This document shows, piece by piece, positions 47,001-59,329 of a stretch of 64,000 nucleotides of DNA; positions within the stretch are counted from its first letter, which is position 1; each line of letters opens with the position of its first letter. The DNA lies in assembly GCA_036345935.2 (NCBI GenBank), contig JADWOT020000004.1:7412168-7476167 (forward strand), given 5' to 3'. A program made the position numbers and the translations under genes. The DNA is from Taenia hydatigena (lineage: Eukaryota > Platyhelminthes > Cestoda > Cyclophyllidea > Taeniidae). The notes under the pieces were generated by a model. It saw only the letters and a list, made by a program, of their open reading frames with translations. It did not search any database and was not told where the DNA came from.

Positions 47001-47529
47001 TGTAGAGTATATGACGGTGTCTGATGACGCTTTTAACACGACTATCTGGGTTCTTGTGAAGGTCGGAAAGTAGATGCCATGATGTGGAGGCGAGCATGGA
47101 GTTAGAGGAGACGTCTTTCAGTGTGAGGCAGCGTAACCAAAGCGTCAAGTGTCTCATCTAAATACTGGATTGGAAATCACTGCGATACAGCGACTTAGCC
47201 GAGTTGCCACAGTTACGCTGCAGAGAGTGAGAAATGTTTGAATGTGCTTGTAAAGTCGTGTCTGCACACCGGTCAGGGAAAGGCCAACTTGGCATTAGCT
47301 ACACTGTCTAATCAGTTACGGAATTGGCTAGCCCTATTTCCGAACGCTTTTGGCTCCACACACTGCCTATCTTCATCCCACTTTCCATTATGCACCGCTT
47401 CACCGTTGTGTGCTTCATCCATTTCTCCTCACTGCATGCACCGAAACCACTTACCACTCAGTAGTCGTCGCCATTCACACTAAGATCCGTAGAGCTGGCG
47501 TTCAGTCATGTCGCCTTAGGAAAGATAAG
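44092..47529. other. no firm gene
   Basis: Weak candidates only: 44570-44751 plus (LPWFSPIPVSVAPLWNL..) and 45930-46214 minus (CIDELMDELVRMKEKES.., then TAA at 45930). Neither has a second copy or clear splice sites. Confidence 0.35.
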
Positions 47530-47765
47530 GTTTTAAAGGGTCCGCCTTTTGGCAAGACATTGGCAGAATGAGGTGAAGTGAACAAAAAAAAAAACACAAA
47601 TCGACTTCGAGCTGTGCGTGTGTATATCCTTTTCCATTCGACGAGCAGGGCTACTCACTGGACTAATATGGCGAACATTTTGCAACAAACGCAGAGAAGG
47701 ACTCGTGGATTTACAGCATTTAACTCAAGCTACATGGTGGAAACAAAGGAAGTGTTTCGCTGGTT
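47530..47765 (+). repeat. arm L fragment joining 13.05-13.23 kb to 10.29-10.34 kb
   Basis: 47535-47718 matches 13045-13228 (GCAAGACATTGGCA.. to ..GTGGATTTACAGCAT). 47715-47760 then continues as 10292-10340 (CAGCATTTAACTCAAGCTACATGGTGGAA). The CAGCAT hexamer is at both join points. The first part also has its partner in arm R near 33.52-33.70 kb. Confidence 0.75.
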
Positions 47766-49089
47766 TTCCCATTGCAAGGTTAACTGAAATGAGGAGGCCT
47801 AATGGAAAGGAATTGCGGATAAGTACTAAGATATGCGCCTTCAAGACTGGTAGTTGGAAGGTCCCATTACTTTGAAAGCAGGACTCAAGACAGAGCATTC
47901 ACCTCTGGCTCACTAGTCGACGGCTAATTATTTTCCACACAGCTCAGTTCATTTTAAACAAATAAACTAGTTGGAAAGATCAGTTAGGCTGACTTACCCT
48001 TGATAAAGTCGAAAGTTGCTCTTTGGGATCTTTGTTGCCATTGACTGCGTCTGCTTTCCGTGTCACTTTGTAAGAACCGCATGAACCGTGATGCCTACAC
48101 ATCTGAAGCTCATTCTTGCTCACAGTGGATGGACTCAAAATAAGGCAACACGAACTGATTAAGCATCTTCCTCAAAGTCGACTGCCACAGATGTGACGCA
48201 AATGGAACAATTGGTGAACCAACATGTGCAGCCGCGTCTGCTTGAATAACATTCCATCTTACTGACCTGGTCATGCGAGAACACTGAGGTCTGATTGTTT
48301 CGAGCACGGAAAATTAGCCTTGGATACAGTTCGTGGTGCCACGCATTGTCTGATGGTGGAGATCAATCTCTCATCGGTACAACTTCGGGTCCTCAAAATA
48401 GTTACCTACTTGGTGACGTTGGGGTTTCCCCCCGCATTATTTCAAGGCATCATTTGTTCTTTCATGACAGCATGGTCTAAGTCCAAAACCGAGAGATGTG
48501 CAGAGTCGTGGCCTTCGGTTAGTGGTAGGATCTACGAAGACTGGCCGCATCAGTAGCGCAGCTTCAAGTGCTTTAAAAATTCAAAAAACATTGAATTTGG
48601 TCCTCTCGCTTCTAATGCCAGGAACAACTAACAAAAGGCCGCGGTTTGCCGTTCAATTGAATCGTCATTAAAAATTGTGACTGTGTCAAAATACTCTTGA
48701 CAAATGGTACAACATATTAAGATTCTCAGTATGCTTTAGTTCAGTTGACAGAGGATAGCCACTATTGCATAAAATGTTTGCTAAGAACTTCCCATCAGCA
48801 TTCACAAATCAGTGATACAAGATTTGCAGAGGTCAAAAAGTTGAAATGAAAGCTGAGAGGTATTTGAGCATAACGGAGTCCAAAACTCCTCGTATCTCTA
48901 CTTACACTAAGAAATGGTAGTCGAGAAAGGAACAATTAGGACCCCTACTCATCACATTATCCTTCAGCATTAACCACTACATGTGTTGAACTGGGAGTCA
49001 GTACGTGAGTGTGGATCCTTTTGGCTCTAGATAAGCATGCCTTCCTTACAGAAGTCTCTATTAATGGCGTTCCATTCCCGCTTCACTAC
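47766..49089. other. no firm gene
   Basis: No supported coding or repeat found. Confidence 0.45.
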
Positions 49090-49840
49090 CTAATCCGACA
49101 GCTCTTGGTGCAAAGCAGCAGTTTGTAAACACTTTCGCATATTCTCTTCATTAGTTGTGTTTTTGTGATAAAAGAGATAAAAGAATTTGGTCCACTTGCT
49201 CTTTAATTTGGCACGGGAACACACACACCGAGAGTGTGTCAGTTCATGCATAACAACGCGATTGAGTGCCTCACGCTAACGACGACTTCGCAGTATCCAT
49301 CTCCAATGCGGGATTACCTTGCACACGTTCATGAAGTCGGGAACATTCAGGAAGTGGCATGCTTATAGTGCCAATTCGGGTGGCAGTTGGGTGATTTTGC
49401 GATGTGCAGCATCTTCCTCGGCCTAAATGTCAACGAAAGTGCAACTTGGTTAGTGGCATGAGAAAAGTACAGGTGGGGGTATTGAAATGAAGTGAGGATA
49501 CATGAAGATGGCGAGGAATGAATGCCGGTAGGTGAAGGGAGTAGAGATAACCAAAACGCAGCATTGTCGGGAAGGTCGGAAGCGTAGAATGACTGCGTGA
49601 CGCAGCCAACGAGGTTGATATAGCTTCCGTTTGATGGAGGGAGGGAGGGAGGTAGGGAGGGGGAGAGGACGAGGGCAGTCATTTGGCTGACCTCATTGAC
49701 GTGTTCGCGCATTGGTTGTCACGTCGTCGTGGTCGTGGTCATGGTCGAGGTCGTCAACCCTTCGGCAGTCACGCCATCAACACGTCTGTCACAAAATGCC
49801 TTGTCCACCGACAAATAATGCGAAGGTGAGAGGTGGTGGT
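49090..49840 (+). repeat. chimeric repeat: inner-arm end plus F-box insertion end
   Basis: 49090-49256 is a direct match to 21960-22145 (GACAGCT.T.GGTGCAAAGC.GCAG, TTTAATTTGGCACGGGAACA, CGAGAGTGTGTCA). From 49257 it is a direct match to 32703-33285 (GATTGAGTGCCTCACGCTAACG). These two sources lie over 10 kb apart in the palindrome. Confidence 0.8.
49257..49459 (-). pseudogene. F-box-like fragment, copy 2
   Basis: Minus strand: HRKITQLPPELAL, TAA, ACHFLNVPDFMNVCKVIPHW, RWIL and the same in-frame TAG as copy 1 (after RSRR). It preserves LPPELAL, the canonical start of an F-box, which copy 1 has lost. The acceptor CAG is changed to CAT. Stops after the F-box at the junction with the 49090-49256 segment. 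Confidence 0.55.
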
Positions 49841-52284
49841 CAGCTCAAGTAGGTAGATGTGCTGTGTTCCCCTTGCCTCTAGATGTCTTTCAACAGAGTA
49901 TGAGGGAAGTGGTGAGAGTGGAGGCAATAAAATAATAGTTAAAATAAAGTTTTTTGGAAACAGGAGGCCTTAAGAGCTACCAAAAAATTTGGCAATCAAC
50001 ATTAAACAAAACGTGGGGATCAATTCAAATTAGGAAGACGTGTTTGATGCATGCAAAGTTAATCGCCCTCGTCCTTTTCATTTTGTTGGCAAACCGCCAT
50101 CATTTTCACCATGGTTGAAGGCTCTCGGTTGTGCGATCCTCTAAACGCGGCCGGTCAAATACGCAAATGCGAAAGGCGTTAAATCGCAATGGTCAACTAT
50201 TTTCGGATTCATTTCCTGTCAAAAGTGCTTCCACTTAATATGCTTATGTAATAATGTTTCTAAACCATCTGTAGAAGTGGGAAACGTATTCACAATGCTT
50301 TTGTAAAGTGGTCCCTCTTTAAAGCCTCAATACCAGTCTGACTGCAAGGTAGCATATCGTTTGCTTTTTAACTGCGCAAAGAGATGAATTTTTTACTAGA
50401 AACGGATATGTGAGGAGGCTGCCTGTTTTCTTGCAGGTGATTTCGAAGCGTCGGCACGTGTCAAAGTTAGTGCGAGAATTGATAGCTTCGGTGGCAGCTA
50501 GTGGTATGAAATGCTGTAGCTGAGTCTTAATAAACCAAGTCATACATCAGAAGTCCATCATTCCCACTCTCCCTTATGTGCCTGTGGTCATTGTATAACC
50601 AACTTTTGCAAAACACCGCAAATAGTATATCCTCTTAAAAGGTTTTCACATTTATCCGTGGCTGTTTATTTGCAGGAAGTGCGAATGCAGATGCACGTCT
50701 AGTGCCTCAGACGGCGCAAGTAATTTCGTCTAGCGACATCGCTAAATGAAATGACGGATCTTTGGTACTTTAACAGTCCAAGCCGTTAATTATTCATCCT
50801 TTATATTGTCTAATGGCAAAATCCTTCAATGTCTTTTTTGAAGAAACTAAGATCAACATTTGACATGCTTTCTCATCGAAGTAATTTGCAACTTCGTTAC
50901 ATGCTGGATCACCGCTTGCTGCAAGGTGCATGGACAACTGCTATATCATAATGTTGTGTACGCGTATCTCCCGAATCCCATGGAAGGCAACAGGCTGACA
51001 GGTAAATGCCTCTGGTGCCCGATGCAATGAGTTTAAAGTAGGCGTGGTCGGCGTGTGTGCGACTGATGGTTATGAAGCACGGGTATTAAGGACTGAGCGT
51101 TCGGCAGGGTGATTTCATTCATGCGCAGCTATGATAGCTCATTGGCCTTCATCATTAAGCCATTTTGAAGCTGCTGCGAATGACGCAGGTTCGTCGGAAA
51201 GCAAGTCTGTCTAGGATCAGAGAAAGCCACCAGGATCTCCTGTTCAGGGTGTCGAACATCTTTTCCATACAGGTTCCTCAGTTACTTGCGCAACTCTCGG
51301 GTAAGTGTTTACACTGATGATGCTGTAAGAACTAAGGATTAGACGAAGCATACGCGATGGCCTTCACATGGTTTCCTGATGAGGCACACACATGTCCACA
51401 ATCACACTTACACACACACACACCTGCACCGCTTGCCTTGATAACTTCTTTTCTCAACAGCGAGATGCATGCGACAAATGCTCGAGGTGCACACTTGTAC
51501 TAAGCCTATCAATTGTTAGGCAACCAGTGGGACATTGTTGCATTTACCACCCGTCGTCCAGTATGGATTAAACTGGTCCGATGCCGAACACTTTCTGCTG
51601 CTTAAACCTCTTTTTATCGAGATGTTGCGTTTGCCAAGAGAGAACTTGAACTACTACGAAATCGGAGGTAAACACATGCGTAAGGTATTAAGCCCCAAAC
51701 TAATAGCACAAGCTCTGCTAACTTACTTCCACACCAACGGCCTCTAAATCAAATTTTCCTCACAAACAGCACCGGCCTTTAAGAAACCCAAGCATAATTT
51801 AACTATAATTTTAAAGCAAAGTTTCGCATTTAACGACGCTTGTTTCACCAAGTATTGGTCTTGAGACATCGTCAGAAGCCTCGTTTTACTGTTGGAAAAG
51901 AAAAATGCCCTGAGAGCGTCTAATCAAAGCATCAATGCACCATCGACACACCCATGAATGAAGAACTCCTGTTTCGTAAAGGGACAACATCGTCGTCGTC
52001 ATCAGCATCTGCATCAACAAATGCAACCTGATTTCTTTGGCATAGATGCCAGGTATAAATGCGAATTCAGTAATGCAATTTAATCACTGCCTTTATGGTG
52101 CTGAGAGATGTTGAAAGTACAAAAGTACAGAATCTTTGGCAAAAATGAGCTTTGACAAGCCTCTTTGCCATGAGTTTTGTGTCGCTGTGTGCAAATCTCC
52201 ATTTAGCTGTGTTTTCAGCTAAATGAAATGTGGTTGTTATCTTGGTCCTGTCTTAGGCCTAACTTCTTGAGTCAATCACCATCT
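49841..52284. other. no firm gene; one candidate exon at 51559-51666
   Basis: The only plausible exon follows CCCGTCGTCCAG (51558): YGLNWSDAEHFLLLKPLFIE, MLRLPRENLNYYEIG, then GAG/GTAAAC. It has no second copy here and no recognised family. (CA)n at about 51412-51424. Confidence 0.3.
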
Positions 52285-52690
52285 AACAACAAGTCAAAGG
52301 GCTGCAAAAGCGGCAGCATACGAGACGTCGCTATGCAACTACTGGGAAGCAGATATGATGCGATAGTGTAAGCAAGGTGAGGTGGGATGGGGAGGGCTGG
52401 GTCAGTGTATAGTTAAGGTAGCTAGAAGTACTGGTGCGGTTTTGCTGCTGTTCATTGCAGATTCATTCCATCCTGCAGGTGCTCACAAGATGCTGCTACT
52501 TATGTGCATTTAGATGTATGCATATGCACTAGTTTACTTAGACTCCTAACTGCATCCAACCACCCTGAAACACCAGTTGCACCCATCAAGATCTTCAATT
52601 TGCCCTCTTCATGAATCTAAACAAGTTGAGAAAACGCTACAATGTTCCTGTGAATTTCCATGCTAAATTGTCTGGTTCGTACATTACCAT
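52285..52690 (-). repeat. inverted duplication, copy 2 (partner 6400-6850)
   Basis: Reverse-complement counterpart of 6400-6850, 46 kb away, outside the palindrome. An acceptor-like TTCATTGCAG (52463) has the related TTCGTTGCAG in copy 1 on the opposite strand, so a former exon boundary may be included. Confidence 0.7.
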
Positions 52691-55028
52691 GGTCATTTCT
52701 TTAAAGTCACAGACTACTATGTACTCACATCCATCTAAGAATAACTTGAAGTGAATAAGGGTTGAAAACTCGAGTCTTTGTAAGTTTTAGGGGAGCTATT
52801 GGCTGCATCATAATACGCACATTGGAATAGCAATTGAAGCGGGATCTGCAGGTGTGCTTCCCTCGCGTGTGCTAATGCATTAGCGCAATACGGATAGATT
52901 ACTCGAATTTGGTTAGCACGCCATCCCAATGCATGGAGGACGACTGGAGTCTTTGGGGTACGCTTAATGCAAATGGCAGGCGGATGAGCTTTGCTGCTCT
53001 CGGCATCCAGTCGGCACGAGGTATTACAGGTAATCGTCTCTTATGAAGTGTTTTATGTCCTGCATTAGGTTGGTAGCAGTGCCACCAACAGTACAAAATA
53101 CAAGGTCCTAGATTCCCAGATTTAGTTCATCAGTGCATGATCCACCCTTGAGATCAGTCATGGTCTCTTGGGCTGGTTCGATGGTTTGCGTGGACCATCC
53201 GGTGTATTTCCAAGCAATAACTATGGCAGTCATTCAGAATGTAAGTTAGTTAATTTCACTTAAATTGGTTGTTTATTTGGGTTGCTCACCGACGTTCGTG
53301 GGCATGGAAGCATTCCGCCAGTAGGCAAAGATTTGCTTCGGCTAAATCAAATTGTCAACATAGAAGCTATGTGCGCTGCTGCTGGATTCAATTCGTGAGC
53401 TGTCTCATTTATGTCACTTGCGACTTATCCTATATCACCCTATTAAATATATCCGTAATGTTGATCAAGGGCTTCATTGATCAAAGCTCTTGAGTTACGG
53501 TGCCGATTGAAGTAACAGTGTAGGTATCACGCAGTAATGCAAAGGATGCGGGAGAGAAACACACTGTGCATGACCGTGGAATTCACTTTGAGAATTCAGT
53601 GCAGCAAAGTAGACGCAAATACGATGAGTGTAGAGAGAAGAGGAAGAAGACTTTTAGAATCTTGGATGGAGGGGGTCTGGAGTACAAACCAACCTGCTTC
53701 ATGCAACAGAAATCACTCGTCTCTTACTTATCGCCTTTGGCCACATCACTCGATGGTGGCTTCTGTTCAACAATGAAGCGTCTCAGACTAAAGCACCTGT
53801 CAAAAATGAATCAAGTCCTGTGGATTTCGTTGCATTTAAAGACTCAGCCATATTACTTCTCTAATTATTTTATCAGCAGATGTTACATTGCAACATTTCC
53901 TACGCGACTGCGTCCAAAGTTAGTTTGAGCCGAACCTGCCTACTTAGCATTGTAACTGGTAAGACTATGCAAAGGTGATGAGTTTAGCAACCCATTACTA
54001 CTTTACAAATAAGATGCCCTTATCATGCCTTGAATTTAAAGATAAATGGTCAAGACCACTTGCAGTATGGGTGACTCGATCAACGTTGGCCTGTGAAAAA
54101 TTTATCGTTTCTCCCACTCACTGACAGTTTCCATCTACTCCACCGGTGACCACAATCGTTGGCAATGTAAGGTGCGGTTGATCGGAATGGGAGTTATACC
54201 GGTATGCAGAGGGATTGCTGTGGAATCATCACAATTACTCCTCTCTGAAAAGCAATGGTGATGTCTAAATTCACCAGCTTATTTGATCACGTTGTGCAGT
54301 ATGAGCCGTGAAGCAATAGGAAGGTGAAAGTGGAGAAAATATCCCTGCCAGATTAAAGGCATTGCAAACTTGTTCTCTTAACCGACAAGGCTTTTGTTTG
54401 GGAAACCGAAGTTGCTTTTCATTTGAGCCCTACGCATACGTGGAAAAACGTTGAGCGACGAAGTGATTCAAGCAAAACAAGGACAGCAATTAGAAGTAGA
54501 AACGTTTGACGGCAGTGATGAGTGAAGTGAGCTGATCAGACCAACAAATGTGGCGCTGTGCAACAAAGTGCTCTGCAAGCAAGCGCGACGCATCTACAGC
54601 CAGACGATCGTTTGAACATTTGGCGACACCTTAGCTTGCAAAATCGGAAGTAATATTTGTGTTCCCCTAGTTTATAGCACAGTTCCATTGCAATCAACTC
54701 CTCAAAGCAGTAATATGTCCTGCATACCTCTAGCAGTCGATTTACGCGTCAATATTTTAGTCACGCCACACCATTTATGTAACAAATTAGGCCATTGCAT
54801 TCTAGTCTTGCGGGAGATCATGAATTCGCACGTTGAGCCACTGCGCCACCTGTCCTTCGGTAAAGGAGAATTAGATGGAAGTGTGATTAGGCGACGTCGA
54901 GATTGGGTAATACGGAGCGAACCAATGTGCTAACATGAAAGTGAGGCCAGTCCACCCCACACTCTCGGCGCGGTTTATTTATGCCTCAACATCTCTGCAA
55001 TGTGGTCAGTCTACCATAGCTTCACTCC
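52691..55028. other. no firm gene
   Basis: Frames of up to 120 codons (53566-53928 plus) have no motif, copy or splice support. Confidence 0.45.
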
Positions 55029-56057
55029 ATGTCGGTAGGTCTCTGTTCATTAGCCTCTTTATTTATTTTTCAAACTCGCTTGACAATTCAGATGCAGAAG
55101 ACCCCACAACATGAAATCACGGATCTGCCTCCAGAATTGGGACTGAGAATAAGCAAATATCTCGAACTCCGCGACTTGATGGATCTTTGCGTGTGTATTC
55201 CGAGTTGGAGGTGGATTCTATCGATGCCACTATTCCGCGCTCCCCTGAACCAGATCATCAACCAATGGACCTGGCTAGACAAGTGTCTATGCCAGATGCT
55301 TTTGCCACAACCCTCACCTGGTTCTGTTTGAAATGCTTTTGAAGCTACCCGATATCAGACAGATCAAATGCGCTCTTATTATTACTTCTTGTCCAGTGTT
55401 ACGACAAACCCGTATCATAGAACCGTATGCTTTTACAAGTTGCCAGATTGTGATAGCGAAGAGATGTCAAGCTTGGAAGCGACTGCACACTGGCAACTAA
55501 TCGGTAATCCATTTGCTGAAATCCCTTTAGTGAAGAAATTACCTTTTCGCTTGCATTCTGACTACATGGTATCATCTCTCCATTTAGATATTATTGCTGG
55601 TAAAAGAAAGCAAATTGAATTGGCAAGACCACGTGATGAACCTGGCTGCTGCGACTTCATAATTTGTGTCGTAGATCCTTTGCGTTTTGCAGCAATGAAC
55701 TGGCAGCTATCTTAGAAGGAACTGTTGATTGTTGAGGTTCTTGTGGATCGGAGAAGAGATAAGTCAAGTAATTGTGAGTGTGTCGTCAAGTTTCTGCAGA
55801 GTTGTGGAGGTCTCGACAGCTCTCCACTGGCTGCTGTGCCAACGAATTGGCGGCTAAGGTGCATTAACTATCATCATCGCAAATTAGTAGATCAATTCGC
55901 TGAACTGGTACAGTGGGGCTGTTATGATGTGATCTCCAAAGGGATGAGATTTATAGATTTGGCGATCATGTGCGGACGAGGAGACGACGTAATTGATGCG
56001 ATCACTTATGTGGTCAACGGTTGTGATGTGCCTTGTCGTTGGGTAATTTCTTTGTAA
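55029..56057 (+). pseudogene. F-box-like gene, copy 3
   Basis: Best-preserved F-box of the family. A minimal first exon ATG-TCG, donor GTAGGT, a 57-bp intron to TTCAG (55091), then MQKTPQHEITDLPPELGLRI, SKYLELRDLMDLCVCIPSWR, WILSMPLFRAPLNQ and WTWLDKCLC. Near 55300 the frame shifts by one (LVLFEMLLKLPDIRQIKCAL, ITSCPVLRQTRIIEPYAF), then back near 55490 (WQLIGNPFAEIPLVKKL.. GCCDFIICVVDPLRF). One in-frame TAG (55713-55715) precedes a further 110 codons (KELLIVEVLVDRRRD, NWRLRCINYHHRKLVDQFAE) to TAA 56055-56057. F-box proteins link substrates to SCF ubiquitin ligase; the C-terminal part is presumably the substrate-binding portion and resembles copy 1. Two frameshifts and one stop suggest a pseudogene. 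Confidence 0.65.
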
Positions 56058-56321
56058 GGAGCGAAAAGTGCTAAATGCATGGGTTTGGTCGAAATCACAA
56101 ATGATAGGCAAAAGAGATGACAATTAACTCGAGCAATAAGGAAGAGGACAATTGCATTTTAGACATACAAGGAGTCGATCGTTCCTCTTCCCTTCTACAA
56201 GGTATCAATGGGCAGCACGAGCCATTTGTGTACCAAACCCTGCTCACTGCTCGGAACTACTAAGTTCCTCCGCGTCAACAAAGTGATCGCTTTATCAACA
56301 GGCACCTAGGGGGTAGCAGCA

Positions 56322-56726
56322 GTGGCAGGATTATTGTCAGTAGTGCCCTTGTTAGCTGATGCAACGGGAACCGGCAGTGCTTCTGTAACAGCGTACATGT
56401 TTTACCCATCGACGGTGTTGATGAATGCGCGGTTGGAAGCCATAATCGGAATGTATAATTTGGTAATATTGACGCACGGTGAGGGACACGATGAAAGATG
56501 CGGTATGTACAACTCCATACACAAGACATCGCCCCATAGATGCGATCTTGTGACGAAAGAAGAAGGCAGAGATCTTGATCATCTCAGATTGACAGTCATG
56601 CTGAGTATCCTGCAGAGAGAAATTGAAGTTTGTACTTTCGTGTCTGTTCATGACATAGAGACCAACACCACCTTTGCCGCATCGCACTCCTGCTCTATAG
56701 GAGGCGCAATAGGAGGAGCCAACTGA
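56322..56726 (+). other. open frame of 134 codons downstream of F-box copy 3
   Basis: Starts without ATG. Reads LSVVPLLADATGTGSASVTA, MYNLVILTHGEGHDERCG, IETNTTFAASHSCSIGG, then TGA. The antisense is open for 111 codons as well. No copy, splice site or family supports it; a separate decayed gene is possible. Confidence 0.2.
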
Positions 56727-59329
56727 GTGAATGAAAACAATTTACAAAGAGGCAACTAAGGGCAGCCCAAATGTCGAATATAATGACAGCGACTAATCAA
56801 TGTTTCCAAATTAGTATCATAAGCACCATGGGAAATGAGCGGTGAATGTGGACAACGCAAGACGAATAGAACTTACAAAAGCGGAATCGGCATAAAATGT
56901 CGGAGAAGAAGAGGCAGAAAGAAAATGGTTGACTTTGGCTTTCGAGGATGTCACAGTGGGGAAGCGAAATGGCGGAATGGTTCTGCCCTCACTGAAGTGC
57001 GGCGCATAAAATAAGATGTGATGCCTTAGAAGAGTGTAAGCAGTTGAGGTGCCATTCACTCCAGCCTGACTTCTCCTCGCTCACTAGTGCCTCTACAATA
57101 GGCGACCGATGCTGCACAAGTAATCGTGGTCCAGTGCGTCAACTGCTGATTTCGTTCACACAACATGATGTGCGAAGAGGCATAAAGATGATGAAAGTGT
57201 GAATAAGATAAAGAAGTTTACGATGAATCCATAAATGTGACTAAAAATGACAAATTTTGGGGTGCAAATGATTTTTCCTTGCCTTTCGCTTTTCTAAACT
57301 CCTGCCCACACTCGAGAGGAGTGTGGGTTTGATCCGACCTTTCCAAGGTGAATGGAGAGGGGTAAAGGAGTCGACAAAGATAATAAAAGGGTGAGAATAT
57401 GTGGGAAAAATGCTGCCACGATCGGATCGAGTGATAGTTGAATTAGCATATTTTAAGAGGTTTTCCATCAGCTCATCCTCCTGTTCACGCGACTGATGTG
57501 AGCATGATCGAAGGAATGGGGTTAAATAAATAGAGTTGGGAATGTGCATGCAGCAGCCAAAGAATTTGCCGTGGCCATGCAGCAGGTATCCATTGTCATG
57601 CCCAATTAGAAAGGCTACTATTTGATCCGCGCCAGTATGGGAGAAAATGAAGCAAAATTAAGGAAGAAGGTCAAGTTAGACATGCGTGACTCATCCATAA
57701 TTTTGATAATCCCTACCTCTTTGGTGTAGGCTGTTTCTTTAATTGCGAAGAGGAGGATTAGTAGAGGACATAGATAAGAAATTACGTTACTAAGCTCTAC
57801 GAATGGCCAAGAAGGCTAAAAGGTGGTTGCATTGTTTCCATTTAGGCCACAGCTTCTAATGTCAATGACATAAATTGTCATTCTATTGACGCTGATTGCG
57901 ATCGCTCTAGTCACTGTTGATGAAGGTGAGGCCATCCTAATTCCCGTGAGATAGATTTTAGTGCAGCTCTCCTAATTTAATGTCATTTTCTGCATAATTG
58001 TAGCACAATTTCGAATCGAATTGCGATCTGAGGAAAGGGGTTGGAGTGATATTACTAATTGTTTGACGGTGAAGTTCAATCATTGTAACATTTTTATCCT
58101 AACCACACGTCTAATCACTAATATGCCAGATTAGATGAGAATATTCGCCTACGCGGTTCAGCATCCCTTCCACCATCCAATAATTTAGTACTTAGCGCAT
58201 CTATTGATGATAAAAACGCCCAAAATTGCATCGACCTCCCAACCGAGCCATAAATATGCAACGACTACACAACGGATGTATAAATCAGGCGATTGGCGCA
58301 GACAAGTCTGCTACGATGTGCACATCGTGTGTGCAAGACCACATCTAAGTCACTGTCATCTATTTTATATCACCTATTGGATGGGATTTAGAGGACCACT
58401 GAGTGGCTGGCAGTGGACTTGAGGTGTTTATCAGGAGAATTCTAGGTGTGACAAACGCATCCACATACAAACAGCTAAGAGGGAATTGGCAAGTGCAACG
58501 CGGTTCCTGAGCTGTCACGAAAGTATAGACTGCCACAACAACGGAGCACAACAGTTCCTCAAGGCTTGTAGACACGAAGGATCATTTGGCGCTGCCTCAG
58601 TATCGGTACGTTTTTCAGCAGGCCCGAGAGCAATTCCAATGGTGGCAGAAATGTGTGTGTGTGTGCGTACAATTTTGAGACAAAGATAATTTGATTTGGG
58701 TAGATTTTCTGCTTATATGTTAAGCATGCTACTTAAAAGACGAGTGCTATGAAACAAAGCATTGCGTCGTGTTCTGCATTGCATACATTTTCGCATCAAA
58801 ACTCATCATTTTTTTAAGGTTGTGGGTTTGCGTTTTGCGCCCAGTTATGCATAACCAATCGTCAAAACCTATGTAACACATTATTAAATTCTGTGGTGAA
58901 TGCTTAACTAAGTCGATGCAAGTAGCTGTCAGCCTCTTCAAGTGCCATCAGCATTGACACGCGACTGACCTGATTGTAAGCACGTAAGCATGTGATATGC
59001 AATAGACTGACCATTTCTTTATATTGAGTTACTCCCATGCTCCATGATAAAGCTGACCTTAGGGACCTCGATTACAGTGCCCGATGCCACCTCTTGGGTT
59101 TCTACCACAGACTTCCACTGACTGTAATCGTGCATAATTTTGCCATACAACGCCTGCAAAGCATCAACTCAGTAGTGACATCATTCCACATTAAATGTTG
59201 TGGAGATAATGCACATTTGAGCAACCACATAAAATAAGGGAAAACGGGTAACCATGCCTGGGCAAGTGCATAGTGGGTGCTTGTGCCCGCATTGACGTGA
59301 TGACTGAATTGAATCTTCAGTGCTACTTA
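56727..59329. other. no firm gene
   Basis: Nothing supportable. Frames are short; some AT-rich stretches (57.9-58.3 kb). Confidence 0.45.
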
